Positions 7,763 through 16,173 of a stretch of DNA of 63,722 nt are shown piece by piece. The position numbers were made by a program, and so were the translations under genes. The stretch lies in assembly GCA_003132305.1 (NCBI GenBank), contig PKXJ01000032.1, positions 251,551 through 315,272 of the forward strand, given 5' to 3'. A model generated the notes under the pieces. It did no database searches. It saw only the letters and a program-made list of their open reading frames with translations, and was not told the DNA's origin. This DNA is from Acidimicrobiaceae bacterium. Lineage in GTDB: Bacteria; Actinomycetota; Acidimicrobiia; Acidimicrobiales; RAAP-2. The first letter of the stretch is position 1. Every line of letters begins with the position of its first letter.

Positions 7763-7791
7763 TGTACAACACGACAGCATCCATTTGTACA
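7763..7791 (-). promoter_or_regulatory. Twin TGTACA palindromes, candidate operator of the toxin-antitoxin operon
   Basis: TGTACA occurs at 7763-7768 and 7786-7791, 23 bp apart (about two helical turns), immediately upstream of the antitoxin ATG at 7754. Phd/VapB antitoxins bind paired palindromes over their own promoter, so this is a natural autoregulatory site. The binding itself is inferred. Confidence 0.5.
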
Positions 7792-7943
7792 TCTCGTCAA
7801 TGTTTTTGGGCACGCTCCATTCCTCAAAACATGCCTCACGAAGATCCGACGGCGCACGACAGAACCGACGAGGGACGACGAAAAACCCAGTAAGTATCGA
7901 CAAAAACGACCATCGACGACCTACGACGACGGACCGATTCCCG

Positions 7944-7999
7944 TTTACACTCAGCAGGTCGGGGGTTCGAGTCCCTCAGCGCCCACCTCAGCGCCCACC
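7944..7999 (+). repeat. attR-like tRNA-Val remnant with 12-bp tandem duplication
   Basis: 7944-7987 repeats tRNA-Val positions 5904-5947 (43 of 44 bases). It is followed directly by a second copy of its last 12 bases (TCAGCGCCCACC at 7976-7987 and 7988-7999). There is no tRNA 5' half before it. The extra 12-mer suggests a second integration or replication-slippage event at the same site. Confidence 0.8.
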
Positions 8000-8222
8000 A
8001 TTCAACGTCCGCAAACGTCCAGTAACTGCATGGCTTTTCGATTGTTCTCTCCAGGCTCTGAGTGGCACGCCACCTGTGCGTAAGCAAAGTCGGGCTATCG
8101 AAGGAGCCCTGGGATTCGCTCATGGTTGCCTCCGAACTCGTTGAGCTTCTTAGAAGTCTCGAGACCGAGTTGGTTTCCTCCGAGCCTTTGACCTCGAATA
8201 GCCGAACAGATGGCTTCGACGG

Positions 8223-9047
8223 GTGACTTCGGTGCGTTTGAGGACAGTAGACGCGTTTACGGACAAGCCGTTCACCGGCAACCCTGCGGCGATGCTCGTG
8301 CTTGACGACACACCGTCAGATGAGTGGATGGCGGCAGTTGCGCGCGAGACGAATCTCTCCGTTACGGGGTTCGTGATTCGAGAAGAGCTGCCCGACGCCC
8401 ACTTCCGACCCCGCTGGTTCACGCCGACGGTTGAGATCAATCTGTGTGGCCACGCGACGCTCGCCTCTGCTCACTGCCTGTTTGAGGATGGCGTAGTTGG
8501 GCCTATTCGGTTCGCTACGCGAAGCGGCGTTCTCACGGTCGATCAGCGGCCCGATGGCTCACTGGCGATGGACTTTCCGGCCTGGTTTTCCGCCCAGTTC
8601 GATGCCCGGAGTGCAGTATCTGAGGCAATCGGCGCGCCAGTGGAGTGGACGGTTCGTACGGACAACGAGGCCTTCCTCATTGCTCTAGTCGCCAACGAAG
8701 GCTCGGTTCGCGACCTGAGCCCCGACCTTGCTGCGGTGAGCCGGCTTGAAGCTTCCGTCGGCTTGATCGTGACTGCCACGGCCGATCCAGGACACGAGTA
8801 TGACTTCGTCTCCCGCGTCTTTGCCCCGCAAGCCGGTATTCTTGAGGATCCCGTCACCGGAAGCGCGCACACGGTGCTGGCGCCATATTGGGCCGACCAC
8901 CTCGGAAGCGCATCACTTGTGGGCCTCCAGGTGTCTCCTCGATCAGGACTTGTCGGCGTAGAACTGAACGGCGACCGGGTAACAATTATTGTGCGCGCGA
9001 TCACCATTTCCGACGGCACACTCAGCGAAGCAGCGTCTCCGAGTTAG
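8223..9047 (+). CDS. PhzF-family isomerase/epimerase-like protein lacking the catalytic Glu
   Basis: 274-residue PhzF-like protein: two similar alpha/beta halves with the hallmark segments GNPAAMLVL, LCGHATLASAH, TRSGVL, GILEDPVTGSAH and SPRSGLVGV. PhzF family members catalyse isomerisation or epimerisation of small amino-acid-like substrates. The usual NLSE(T) active-site segment reads NLSVTGF, so the expected Glu is Val 47. The second PhzF in this window (28801-29628) keeps the Glu. Start GTG 8223. It stands alone just outside the tRNA-Val island. Confidence 0.85.
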   Translation: MTSVRLRTVDAFTDKPFTGNPAAMLVLDDTPSDEWMAAVARETNLSVTGFVIREELPDAHFRPRWFTPTVEINLCGHATLASAHCLFEDGVVGPIRFATRSGVLTVDQRPDGSLAMDFPAWFSAQFDARSAVSEAIGAPVEWTVRTDNEAFLIALVANEGSVRDLSPDLAAVSRLEASVGLIVTATADPGHEYDFVSRVFAPQAGILEDPVTGSAHTVLAPYWADHLGSASLVGLQVSPRSGLVGVELNGDRVTIIVRAITISDGTLSEAASPS

Positions 9048-9166
9048 CAAGAATTCACTTCAACCGACACGGCCGCAGCCCTAGCCCTGACTGCCACACC
9101 GCGCACGCGACTCTGTGTAAACAGAGCACTGGTGTTTGGTCTTCACCAATAAGGGAGGAATTTTTC

Positions 9167-9520
9167 ATGCCCCAATACATGGTCGAAAGGCATCTTCCTG
9201 GATTTCCGCCCGATCAGCTTCCGGGTGCGGCCGCAGCGGCTAAGGAGAAGTCGGCGGAGATTTCCAGCGAAGGTCAGGACGTGCGCTACTTGCGCTCGAC
9301 GTATGTCCCCGAGGGCGAGAAGTGCTTCTGTCTGTTTGAGGGAGTGCATCGCGAGGTGGTGGAGGAAGTACAGCATCGTGCAGGCGTTCCGTTCGAGAAG
9401 ATCCATGACGCGGCGTTTCTGACGGCTGACGACGTTTATGGTTTGAGGGGTCTGGCCCAGGGCGGCAGGACTCGCTTCAAGATGATCCTCCGTCCGAGCA
9501 GGCCGAAACGTCGTCGATAG
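9167..9520 (+). CDS. DUF4242 family protein (SCO4226-like, possibly nickel-binding)
   Basis: 117 residues from the ATG at 9167, preceded by an excellent AGGGAGGA ribosome site at 9152-9159. That site decides this start over the longer open frame. The MPQYMVERHLPG opening, the central YVPEGEKCFCLFEG strand and the AGVPFEKIHDA helix match the ferredoxin-like DUF4242 fold, whose Streptomyces member SCO4226 binds nickel. The C-terminal 25 residues are basic and not part of the domain. A physiological role is unknown. Confidence 0.75.
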   Translation: MPQYMVERHLPGFPPDQLPGAAAAAKEKSAEISSEGQDVRYLRSTYVPEGEKCFCLFEGVHREVVEEVQHRAGVPFEKIHDAAFLTADDVYGLRGLAQGGRTRFKMILRPSRPKRRR

Positions 9521-9634
9521 GCTTCCGCTTGCAATTACGAATGGGTCGTGAGCGGGGACGTTGTTCGTCTAGCTCGCTTCAAACTATCCACGTGCCGACG
9601 TGCGACCAAAGCCGCCGTGCGGATCGGCCCGGCG

Positions 9635-11083
9635 TTACTCGTGAACGAGGGCGACCGCTTCGACGGCTTCGGGCGACGTGTTGCGAAGTACCAAGAGCGA
9701 CACGAGGCCGACCAGCATCCACGCGCCCATGGCCCACGCGCCATAGGAGAGCGGCGTCGGCAACGCCACAATAAATTTGAGCCCCGGCACGCCCGAAATG
9801 CCCGCCGCGTTCATGAAGCCCGGGACCAGGAAGAGGAAGCCGAGGACCGGGATGACGATGTGCAAACCGAGACGGCGTTCCTCACGACGGTGCTTGGTGT
9901 AATAGCCAATGCACGCGAGGTTGGTCACCGCGTACACGAGGACCACGAGGACCACGAGGCCCGTCGCCACGATGCCGAAGGCCTCAGTGGGGCCGTACTT
10001 CCATCCAAGCAGCAAGGCAATGGTGAGTCCTAGGATCAACTGGACAATCAACGCGTTCTGGGGTGAACGGTGGCGTGCGTTCAACTTCGCCAACGATTTC
10101 GGGAACGCTCCGGCCCGGCCGAAGGCGAAGGCCGTACGCGTGAACACGTTGGTGCCGGCGATGGCGTTGGCCAAAGTGGAGTTGATGATGGCAAAAAGCA
10201 CCAGAGCCCAGAAGACGATCGACACCGAATTAGCCAGACCGTCCCATGGTACGCCGTTCGCCGACGCCGCGAATCCGGTGAACTTGCTCGGCCCGTAGGC
10301 GACGTCGGCCGCGTAGGTGGAGAGGGCGTAGAGGATACCGATCGAAATGGTGGCGATCATGATGGCCCGTGGAATGTTGCGCCTGGGGTCCTTGGTCTCT
10401 TCGGCCATTGGCGCCGCCGCCTCGAATCCCGAGAAGGCGAGCAGTGTGAAGACTGATCCGGCGATGACGCCGCTCCAGCCCTTGAATCCTGGAGCGTTGG
10501 CGTACTTGGGCGTGAACGTCGCGAGCGTGTTGTGACCGCCAGCCTTGAAGATCAAGACGATGGATAGAAGGGTGAAGACCGTGATCTCAATGAATCCCAG
10601 GATCGTGGCGGTCTTGGCCGACGTTCGTATTCCGAGCCAGACAAGGTAGCAGACGAGAAGGGTGCCGATCGCGGTGAACACCCACCAACTGCCGAGCGGG
10701 AACGAGTGGACCTTCGAGTTCCATTCACCGGCCACCGTGTATCCGAGCTGGAGCATCACGAGTGGCACGATGAGTACTTCTACAGCGGCGTAACCCCAGC
10801 CGACCAGGAATCCCACCCAGGGGCGAAGTCCGATTGCGCTGTAGGTGCCGACCGAACCCGACGACGGAATGTGCTTGGCCAATTGGCCGATACTCGACGC
10901 CGTGAAGAAGATCCCGACGAAGGCGAAGATCACCGCCAGCGGCAGCGCACCACCGGCGAGCGGTGACCCGAACGGAATCGAGGCGGCGATGGCCGCACCC
11001 GGCGCCATTGAACAGATTGATTGGAATGCCACCTCGCGCAGTCCAATGGCATTGCGATCTAGTTCTGAAGCCACAGCACTCAT
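9635..11083 (-). CDS. APC superfamily amino acid permease
   Basis: 482-residue cytoplasmic-membrane secondary transporter with about 12 membrane segments. The N-terminal half carries APC signatures (FQSICSMAPGAAIAA, GSVGTYSAIGL and GFEAAAPMAEETKDPRRN). The last motif, following TM6, is typical of amino acid permeases. Substrate is not deducible. The gene is monocistronic and preceded on its strand by a G-rich ribosome-binding stretch. Full length for the family. Confidence 0.88.
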   Translation of the reverse strand: MSAVASELDRNAIGLREVAFQSICSMAPGAAIAASIPFGSPLAGGALPLAVIFAFVGIFFTASSIGQLAKHIPSSGSVGTYSAIGLRPWVGFLVGWGYAAVEVLIVPLVMLQLGYTVAGEWNSKVHSFPLGSWWVFTAIGTLLVCYLVWLGIRTSAKTATILGFIEITVFTLLSIVLIFKAGGHNTLATFTPKYANAPGFKGWSGVIAGSVFTLLAFSGFEAAAPMAEETKDPRRNIPRAIMIATISIGILYALSTYAADVAYGPSKFTGFAASANGVPWDGLANSVSIVFWALVLFAIINSTLANAIAGTNVFTRTAFAFGRAGAFPKSLAKLNARHRSPQNALIVQLILGLTIALLLGWKYGPTEAFGIVATGLVVLVVLVYAVTNLACIGYYTKHRREERRLGLHIVIPVLGFLFLVPGFMNAAGISGVPGLKFIVALPTPLSYGAWAMGAWMLVGLVSLLVLRNTSPEAVEAVALVHE

Positions 11084-11329
11084 TTGGTCCCCCCGGAGTA
11101 GATTCTCGCGAAGTCTAACGCCACGTGCCCGAACAGATCAGGGTTCATTGCGCAGCACCGCGAGATCGCTCAGACAGTCTCCGCCCTCGACCTACAACGT
11201 TGCGAGATGCGTGAGCGCGACACCCGGATCACGGCGTCGAAGACGCTGCACCAGTCGACCTTGACCCCATATTGGCTTAGACCAGAGTGTCCGAAGGTCG
11301 CCCTGGCCGCCGGGACTGGGCGCAGAGAG

Positions 11330-11686
11330 CTATTCCAATTCCTTCCAGTGCTCTCGACCGAAAAGGCGTCCGAATCGAGCAGTGAGGGAAGGTCCTTCGT
11401 CGTGAGCAGTATCGGGATGGAGAACAAGAGTGCCCTCGGGCGCCGGTAGAGCCGCCGCTTCGTCGTCGGTCAACGCACAACGAACCAACGTGGTTGTGAT
11501 CTCCGTAATTTGATCTCGGTCTACAAATCGCAGACCGTGCTTCGTCTTAACGGCAATACCATCGAAAATGTCCAGTTCCGGGATCTGCAAGACATGCTCG
11601 ACCGTCCCGAACTGGGTATCCGTGGAACTGAGTACGGCTGCACCAACGGGCAGCCCTAAATACGAGACTGGCTGTCCGTCGTCCAT
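11330..11686 (-). CDS. PRC-barrel-like small protein
   Basis: 118 residues from the ATG at 11686, which has AAAGGAGAA just upstream; a longer frame start at 11758 lacks such a site. The N-terminal part (YLGLPVGAAVLSSTDTQFGTVEHVL ... GIAVKTKHGLRFVDRDQI) has the strand pattern of PRC-barrel or related photosynthetic-reaction-centre-like beta domains. The C-terminal tail is acidic, then basic. Such proteins are often stress-linked, but no function is shown here. Confidence 0.6.
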   Translation of the reverse strand: MDDGQPVSYLGLPVGAAVLSSTDTQFGTVEHVLQIPELDIFDGIAVKTKHGLRFVDRDQITEITTTLVRCALTDDEAAALPAPEGTLVLHPDTAHDEGPSLTARFGRLFGREHWKELE

Positions 11687-11927
11687 GGCTTCTCCTTTTA
11701 CTTCGTTTGACTCTACCCTTGGTGTTGAATCCGGGAGTGGAGCTCGTCGGCCGTCCAAGGCTGGGACTGTGCAGAGGTTCCAGTTGTGCCCACGAGTACT
11801 AGGCGCAGTTAATCTCCGCGGCGACTCGGGACCGCACGATCGACTGGGGGAATCTCCTCCACCTCCTAGAGCGGCCCGACGCCGCGTAAACAGTCCCTGG
11901 CGCCAGACACCTAGTGCGCTAATGCGG

Positions 11928-11958
11928 AAAAACGGGGTGGCTTGACGGTCACCCCGCC
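11928..11958 (-). terminator. Intrinsic terminator on the minus strand
   Basis: On the minus strand the stem CGGGGTG/CACCCCG (arms 11950-11956 and 11933-11939) is followed by five Ts. This is one of the few canonical rho-independent terminators I can see in the window. It implies a minus-strand transcript ending here, coming from 11974 or above. Confidence 0.6.
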
Positions 11959-11973
11959 AGACCTGCCGGTCAT

Positions 11974-12156
11974 TTACTCATCGATCCGTCCGGCGCCCTG
12001 AATTTGACCCGACCCGAGAGCGATGACCTTGCCGGGAACTACCGAGAAGCAGTTCTTATCGGGTCCCCCAAGGTCCACCGACCGGGACGTGCGAGAGAAC
12101 CGAGCCGCGCCTCGCGGGCCCCATCTGGCGGTACGAGTGGCGGCGGTGTTAGACAT
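11974..12156 (-). CDS. Possible small protein or small-RNA gene before a terminator
   Basis: An open frame of 60 codons (ATG at 12156, MSNTAATRTARWGPRG...) ends 16 bases before the intrinsic terminator at 11928-11958. The peptide is basic at the N-terminus and ends GQIQGAGRIDE. It has no recognised family and could equally be a non-coding small RNA. The terminator is the main argument that something is transcribed. It is divergent from the small basic gene at 12163. Confidence 0.3.
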   Translation of the reverse strand: MSNTAATRTARWGPRGAARFSRTSRSVDLGGPDKNCFSVVPGKVIALGSGQIQGAGRIDE

Positions 12157-12162
12157 AGCATC

Positions 12163-12345
12163 GTGACCGATCACCAGAACGACCCGTCATCCGATCCCTC
12201 CGAAGACGTCGAGCGACGAAGTAGTGATCGTCGAGCGGGCGTCGATCGTCGAAAGCACGATTCGGGCGCGCCGGACGGCGCCGAGAAGCGCCAGGGCGAA
12301 CGTCGTAAGGGCGAACGTCGCAAGAAGAAAGAGCCCGAACAGTAG
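12163..12345 (+). CDS. Small, highly charged Arg/Lys/Glu-rich protein
   Basis: 60 residues from a GTG start (VTDHQNDPSSDPSEDVERR). The second half repeats DRR/ERR units (RRSSDRRAGVDRRKHD and GERRKGERRKKK), predicted to be disordered or helical and nucleic-acid-binding at best. The longer frame upstream is antisense to the possible small gene and was not used. Unknown function. Confidence 0.4.
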   Translation: MTDHQNDPSSDPSEDVERRSSDRRAGVDRRKHDSGAPDGAEKRQGERRKGERRKKKEPEQ

Positions 12346-12706
12346 TCTTCGGGAGTACCCGCCTCGCCAGCGGGCGTGAGTCGAGCGCATACACGGGTCG
12401 GTAAACGTCGGACGTAGCACGGGATCGAAGAGATGATGTTCCGACCACCCCCATCGAAAACAATTGGTTGGAAATTGGTTGGGACACCCCGACGCCACGT
12501 CGTTGGCTCGTTCACGTGCGAGCGACCTGGCACGAACCGTTGGACCGACGACGTGGGTGTGGGTGTGAACTTTCGTCATCCTGAAATTTTTTCAGCGACT
12601 CGCAAATTCTTGACGCACGTGGGGTGTTAGCGTCAAAACAATTCAATCTGTCGTGTCCCTCCGCCTTAGTTGATTGAACCGGTGCTTTGACGCGTCTCGG
12701 GGGGAC
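12346..12706. other. Gene-free region upstream of the Liv transport operon
   Basis: 361 bases without a supported gene. It contains AATTGGTTGG twice near 12470 and an AT-rich patch near 12585. TTGACG at 12610-12615 could be a -35 element for the Liv operon, but no good -10 is seen 16-18 bases after it. The regulatory region of the operon must lie here. Confidence 0.4.
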
Positions 12707-13588
12707 ATGAGCATTCTTTGGATCAGCGTAGGGATGGGCTTGGCGGTCGCCGCGATTCTCGCGCTCTCGGCCGTGGCCTTTACTCTCGAGTACGCCGTGA
12801 GCCGTGTGGTGAATCTGGCCCACGGCGAGGTGCTCACCATCGGGGCCTACGCTGCGTACGTCGGCGAGACCAATTTTCATCAGAATCTCTACGTCTGCGC
12901 CGTGATCGCCACTTTCTTTGGTGCCCTTGCGGGCATGGCGCTGAACTTCGGGCTCATCGAACGTTTCAGGAATCAAAAGCCGCTGTCCACCCTTATCGCG
13001 ACCCTCGGCGCGTCGCTCATCTTGCAGAATCTATTGCTGATTGGCTTTGGTGGCGCGAGTGTTTCGTACGAGTTCGCGCAGGGAAGTCTCTTGCACGTGG
13101 GACCCTTTCTCTGGACGACCCTCACGATTAGGGTGATGGTCTCGGCGGTGGTGGTCGCGGGACTGATCTACGTACTCTTGCAACGGACGCGTCTGGGTAA
13201 GGCCCTTCGGGCGGTGTCGCAAAATCGCGAGCTAGCGCAAGTGAGCGGTATTCCGGCGCGTGGAGTGGTGATGCAGACCTGGGCCGTGGCTGGAGCCATC
13301 TCGGGATTCGCGGGCTTTCTCTACGGAGAAACCATTGGCACGATCACGCCGAGCATTGGCAACGGTTTCCTACTTCTCTCCATCACGGCGGCCGTGGGCG
13401 GCGGACTCGGTCGCCCGTACGCCACGCTCGGCGGGGCCGTCGTGTTGGGCCTCATCATGTCGATCGCCGGCACGTACACCTCGTCGGCCTACCAGTTGGT
13501 TATTGCGTTTGGGTTCCTGGTCGTGATGCTGCTTTTCAAGCCCAACGGGCTCTTCGTTCGGGGTCGTGCCCTTACGGTGCGTGCCTGA
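12707..13588 (+). CDS. livH: Branched-chain amino acid type ABC permease (LivH-like)
   Basis: 293-residue inner-membrane permease with about eight hydrophobic helices. The family signature VVNLAHGEVLTIGAYAAY lies near the N-terminus, and the conserved loop motif RTRLGKALRAVSQNRELA lies before the coupling helix. The ATG at 12707 follows a GGGGGGA stretch; the upstream extension is not membrane-like. It starts a five-gene operon and overlaps livM by one base (TGATG). It forms the translocation channel with LivM for a branched-chain amino acid or a similar carboxylate. Confidence 0.92.
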   Translation: MSILWISVGMGLAVAAILALSAVAFTLEYAVSRVVNLAHGEVLTIGAYAAYVGETNFHQNLYVCAVIATFFGALAGMALNFGLIERFRNQKPLSTLIATLGASLILQNLLLIGFGGASVSYEFAQGSLLHVGPFLWTTLTIRVMVSAVVVAGLIYVLLQRTRLGKALRAVSQNRELAQVSGIPARGVVMQTWAVAGAISGFAGFLYGETIGTITPSIGNGFLLLSITAAVGGGLGRPYATLGGAVVLGLIMSIAGTYTSSAYQLVIAFGFLVVMLLFKPNGLFVRGRALTVRA

Positions 13589-14622
13589 TGCTGGAGTACT
13601 GGACCGCAATCCTCACCGAAGCGACGATCTTTGGCGTTTTGGCCCTCGGGATAGACATGATCTGGGGATGGGCCGGTGACTTCGACCTCTCGGCCTACGC
13701 CTACTTTGCCCTCGGCGTGTACATGACCATCGTGATGACGGTGGGCAAGGCCAAGGCGCCGGTGGAGTACGTGCTCGGCTGGCACTTACCGTATCTACTG
13801 GCCGTCGCGATTGCGGTCGTGGTGGTGGTGGCGTTCGCCTCGATGATTGGCGCGGTCGCGCTGCGCAACCTTCGCGACGTGTACTTCTCCATCACGACCC
13901 TGGGGGCCGTCTGGGCGGTCTACTACTTGGTGGAGAACTTCACGCCACTCTTCAACGGTTACAACGGGGTCTTCGGTCTCTTCGATCCCATGGGGGGCGG
14001 ACTCTCCTACAACGCGTACCACTACTACTTCTTCGCCTTTTGCCTCCTCGTACTCTTCCTGGTCTACCTGTTGGTCATGCGACTCTCGAGGAGTCCCTTT
14101 GCTCGCATGGTGCGCGCCGTCCGAGACGACGAGCGCGCGGCGTCGGTGTACGGGCGCAACGTCTTTTGGGCGAAGTACCGGACGTATCTCTGCGGCGCCG
14201 GTCTCGCCGGTCTGTCCGGCGGTCTCTTCGCCGCCTACATCGGCGCCTTCAACCCCCTCGACTGGAAGCCCACCGAGATATTTGTCCTCTACGCGGCAAT
14301 TTTGGTGGGAGGACGCGGCAACCCCCGCGGTGTCGTCCTGGGCTCGTTCATCGTGTACGTGGGATTTGTGGAGATGACTCGTTACATTCCCTCGCCGGCG
14401 GCCCGTCCCGAACTCGGCCCGGCTCTGCGCCAGATCCTGATTGGACTCCTAATAATTCTGATGCTCAAGTTTCGACCCAACGGTCTACTGCCCGAACGTC
14501 TCGGCACGGACGGGACGAATCCTCGAAGATCGTGGCGAGCGTTGTTTTCGCGTTCGAAGTTCCTTCGCGACCCTCGTGAAGACGACGCCGTCGCGGACCC
14601 TGCGGATGCGGTGGAGTCGTGA
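13588..14622 (+). CDS. livM: Branched-chain amino acid type ABC permease (LivM-like)
   Basis: 344-residue partner permease. It has about eight to nine helices, and the conserved cytoplasmic motif SPFARMVRAVRDDERAA contacts the ATPases. The C-terminal GGRGNPRGVVLGSFIV stretch is typical of LivM. A charged 45-residue C-terminal tail follows the last helix. The start shares one base with the livH stop, and the end overlaps livG by 4 bases, so all are translated from one message. Confidence 0.92.
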   Translation: MLEYWTAILTEATIFGVLALGIDMIWGWAGDFDLSAYAYFALGVYMTIVMTVGKAKAPVEYVLGWHLPYLLAVAIAVVVVVAFASMIGAVALRNLRDVYFSITTLGAVWAVYYLVENFTPLFNGYNGVFGLFDPMGGGLSYNAYHYYFFAFCLLVLFLVYLLVMRLSRSPFARMVRAVRDDERAASVYGRNVFWAKYRTYLCGAGLAGLSGGLFAAYIGAFNPLDWKPTEIFVLYAAILVGGRGNPRGVVLGSFIVYVGFVEMTRYIPSPAARPELGPALRQILIGLLIILMLKFRPNGLLPERLGTDGTNPRRSWRALFSRSKFLRDPREDDAVADPADAVES

Positions 14623-15389
14623 GCACCGCCCTGCTCGAGATTGAGGGCCTCTCGAAGTCCTTCGGCGGGGTGGTGGCCGTTGACAACTGCTCCATGACGA
14701 TTCGCGAAGGGAGCGTCGTGGGACTGATCGGTCCTAACGGCGCCGGCAAGAGCAGCGTGATCGATCTGGTCTCGGGCTTCGAGCAGCCCACGTCGGGCAG
14801 CGTGCGATTTGACGGAGTTGACGTCGTGGGCAAACGACCGGACCAGATTTCGCGGATGGGCTTGATACGTACCTTTCAGACGCCGCGCGAGTGGCGTGAC
14901 CTGTCGGTCATTGACAACGTCCGGGTGGGTCGTTCCGATCTGGAGCGCGAGTCGCTCTGGCGTTCTCTCACCTCGGCACGTCGCCTGCGTCGTCAAGAGG
15001 CACTCGACACGCAAGAACTGCGTGAACTCATGGAGCACTACCGCCTGGACGAACTTCGCAACAGCCGGGCCGAGGGCCTGAGTGGTGGTCAGAAGCGATT
15101 GCTGGAGTTCGCCCGCATCGCCGCGGCCAAACCGCGTCTGACCATCTTGGACGAGCCAATGGGTGGCGTGAACCCCGTCTTGGGCGAACGCATTGGCGAG
15201 GCCATTCGAGAGCTGAAGCAGGCGGGCAGCACCGTGGTCGTGGTGGAGCACAACCTGCCCTTTATCGAGAGGACCTGTGACGAGGTGGTGGTCATGGATC
15301 TCGGCTCGGTCATCGCGCAGGGACGCTTTGATGAGTTGCGTGACAACAAGCGCGTCGTGGACGCCTACCTCGGAAACGACGACGAATGA
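14619..15389 (+). CDS. livG: ABC transporter ATPase (LivG-like)
   Basis: 256-residue cytoplasmic ATPase. Walker A GPNGAGKSSV, the signature LSGGQKRLLEFARI and Walker B LTILDEPMGGVNP are all intact; the GGVNP ending is characteristic of the LivG branch. The switch histidine is in VVVEHNLPFIE. The GTG start overlaps the livM stop (GTGA), and the end overlaps livF by 4 bases. It energises uptake together with LivF. Confidence 0.92.
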   Translation: MSTALLEIEGLSKSFGGVVAVDNCSMTIREGSVVGLIGPNGAGKSSVIDLVSGFEQPTSGSVRFDGVDVVGKRPDQISRMGLIRTFQTPREWRDLSVIDNVRVGRSDLERESLWRSLTSARRLRRQEALDTQELRELMEHYRLDELRNSRAEGLSGGQKRLLEFARIAAAKPRLTILDEPMGGVNPVLGERIGEAIRELKQAGSTVVVVEHNLPFIERTCDEVVVMDLGSVIAQGRFDELRDNKRVVDAYLGNDDE

Positions 15390-16120
15390 GTAACGAGTAC
15401 CTGGACGCTCCCGTGGTGCTGCGAGTGGAGAAGGTCACCGCCGGCTACGGCGGTTCGCCGATCATTGAAGACGTGTCGCTCGTCGTGCACGAGGGCAAGA
15501 TCACCGCGATCGTCGGTCCCAACGGCGCCGGAAAGTCAACGCTCCTAAAGGCCATCAGTGGCGTCATCAAGGCATCCAGTGGACACGTCTACGTGCTCGA
15601 TGAGGAGACCACCAACTTGCCCCCGGAGAAACTTGTTCGTCGAAAGTTGGCCTACGTGCCCCAGGTGGCGAACATTTTCCCGGACCTCACGGTCCGTGAG
15701 AACTTGGAGATGGGTGGCTACACGCGTAAGCACGGCGTCTCGCGGCGAATCGACGAACTTGGTGAACTCTTTCCCGACCTAAGGAAGTCGCTTCGGCGAA
15801 AGGCCGCGGCCCTCAGTGGCGGCCAGCGCAGCATGCTGGCGATGGCCCGAGGACTCATGCTCGATCCCGCGGTCATGCTGCTCGACGAGCCCAGTGCCGG
15901 ACTTTCGCCGATTCTACAAAGCGCACTGTGGGAGCAAATCGAGAAGGTGGCCACCACTGGTGTTGGCATCTGCGTCGTCGAACAGAACACCCGACGTTCG
16001 TTGCGCCACGCACAGTGGGGCTACGTCATGGTGCTCGGCAAGAACCGTATCGATGGTCCGGCCGAGAAGTTGTTGCACGACGAAGAGGTCATTGACCTGT
16101 ACGTCGGAAGGATGTCGTAG
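15386..16120 (+). CDS. livF: ABC transporter ATPase (LivF-like)
   Basis: 244-residue second ATPase of the Liv-type importer. Walker A GPNGAGKSTLLKAISG, Q-loop region AYVPQVANIFPDLTVRENL, signature LSGGQRSMLAMARG and Walker B VMLLDEPSAGLSP are intact. The switch position reads VVEQNTRRSL, with Gln where LivG has His; this is usual for LivF. It begins in an ATGA overlap with livG; the binding-protein gene follows after 53 bases. Confidence 0.92.
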   Translation: MSNEYLDAPVVLRVEKVTAGYGGSPIIEDVSLVVHEGKITAIVGPNGAGKSTLLKAISGVIKASSGHVYVLDEETTNLPPEKLVRRKLAYVPQVANIFPDLTVRENLEMGGYTRKHGVSRRIDELGELFPDLRKSLRRKAAALSGGQRSMLAMARGLMLDPAVMLLDEPSAGLSPILQSALWEQIEKVATTGVGICVVEQNTRRSLRHAQWGYVMVLGKNRIDGPAEKLLHDEEVIDLYVGRMS

Positions 16121-16173
16121 CACAAGGACAAGAAATCTCGCAAGAGAGAAGTATTAAACGAGGGGGTTATGCA

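Larger units (their letters stand above)
5904..7987 (+). mobile_element. Integrase-less 2-kb genomic island at tRNA-Val
   Basis: DNA bounded by the two tRNA-Val repeats. It holds a membrane-protein gene, a VapBC-type toxin-antitoxin pair, a strong hairpin just inside the left end, and several hundred bases without genes. Base composition and codon use are visibly more AT-rich and less biased than in flanking genes, which fits horizontal transfer. No integrase, excisionase or transposase is present. It is either a decayed island, held by its addiction module, or a mini-element moved by an integrase encoded elsewhere. Confidence 0.75.

Noticed and set aside
7900-7990. CRISPR-like repeats or a second tRNA gene near 7950
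   Set aside because: Only the 3' half of tRNA-Val is present, and the GACGAC-type repeats are irregular; no array or cas gene is seen.
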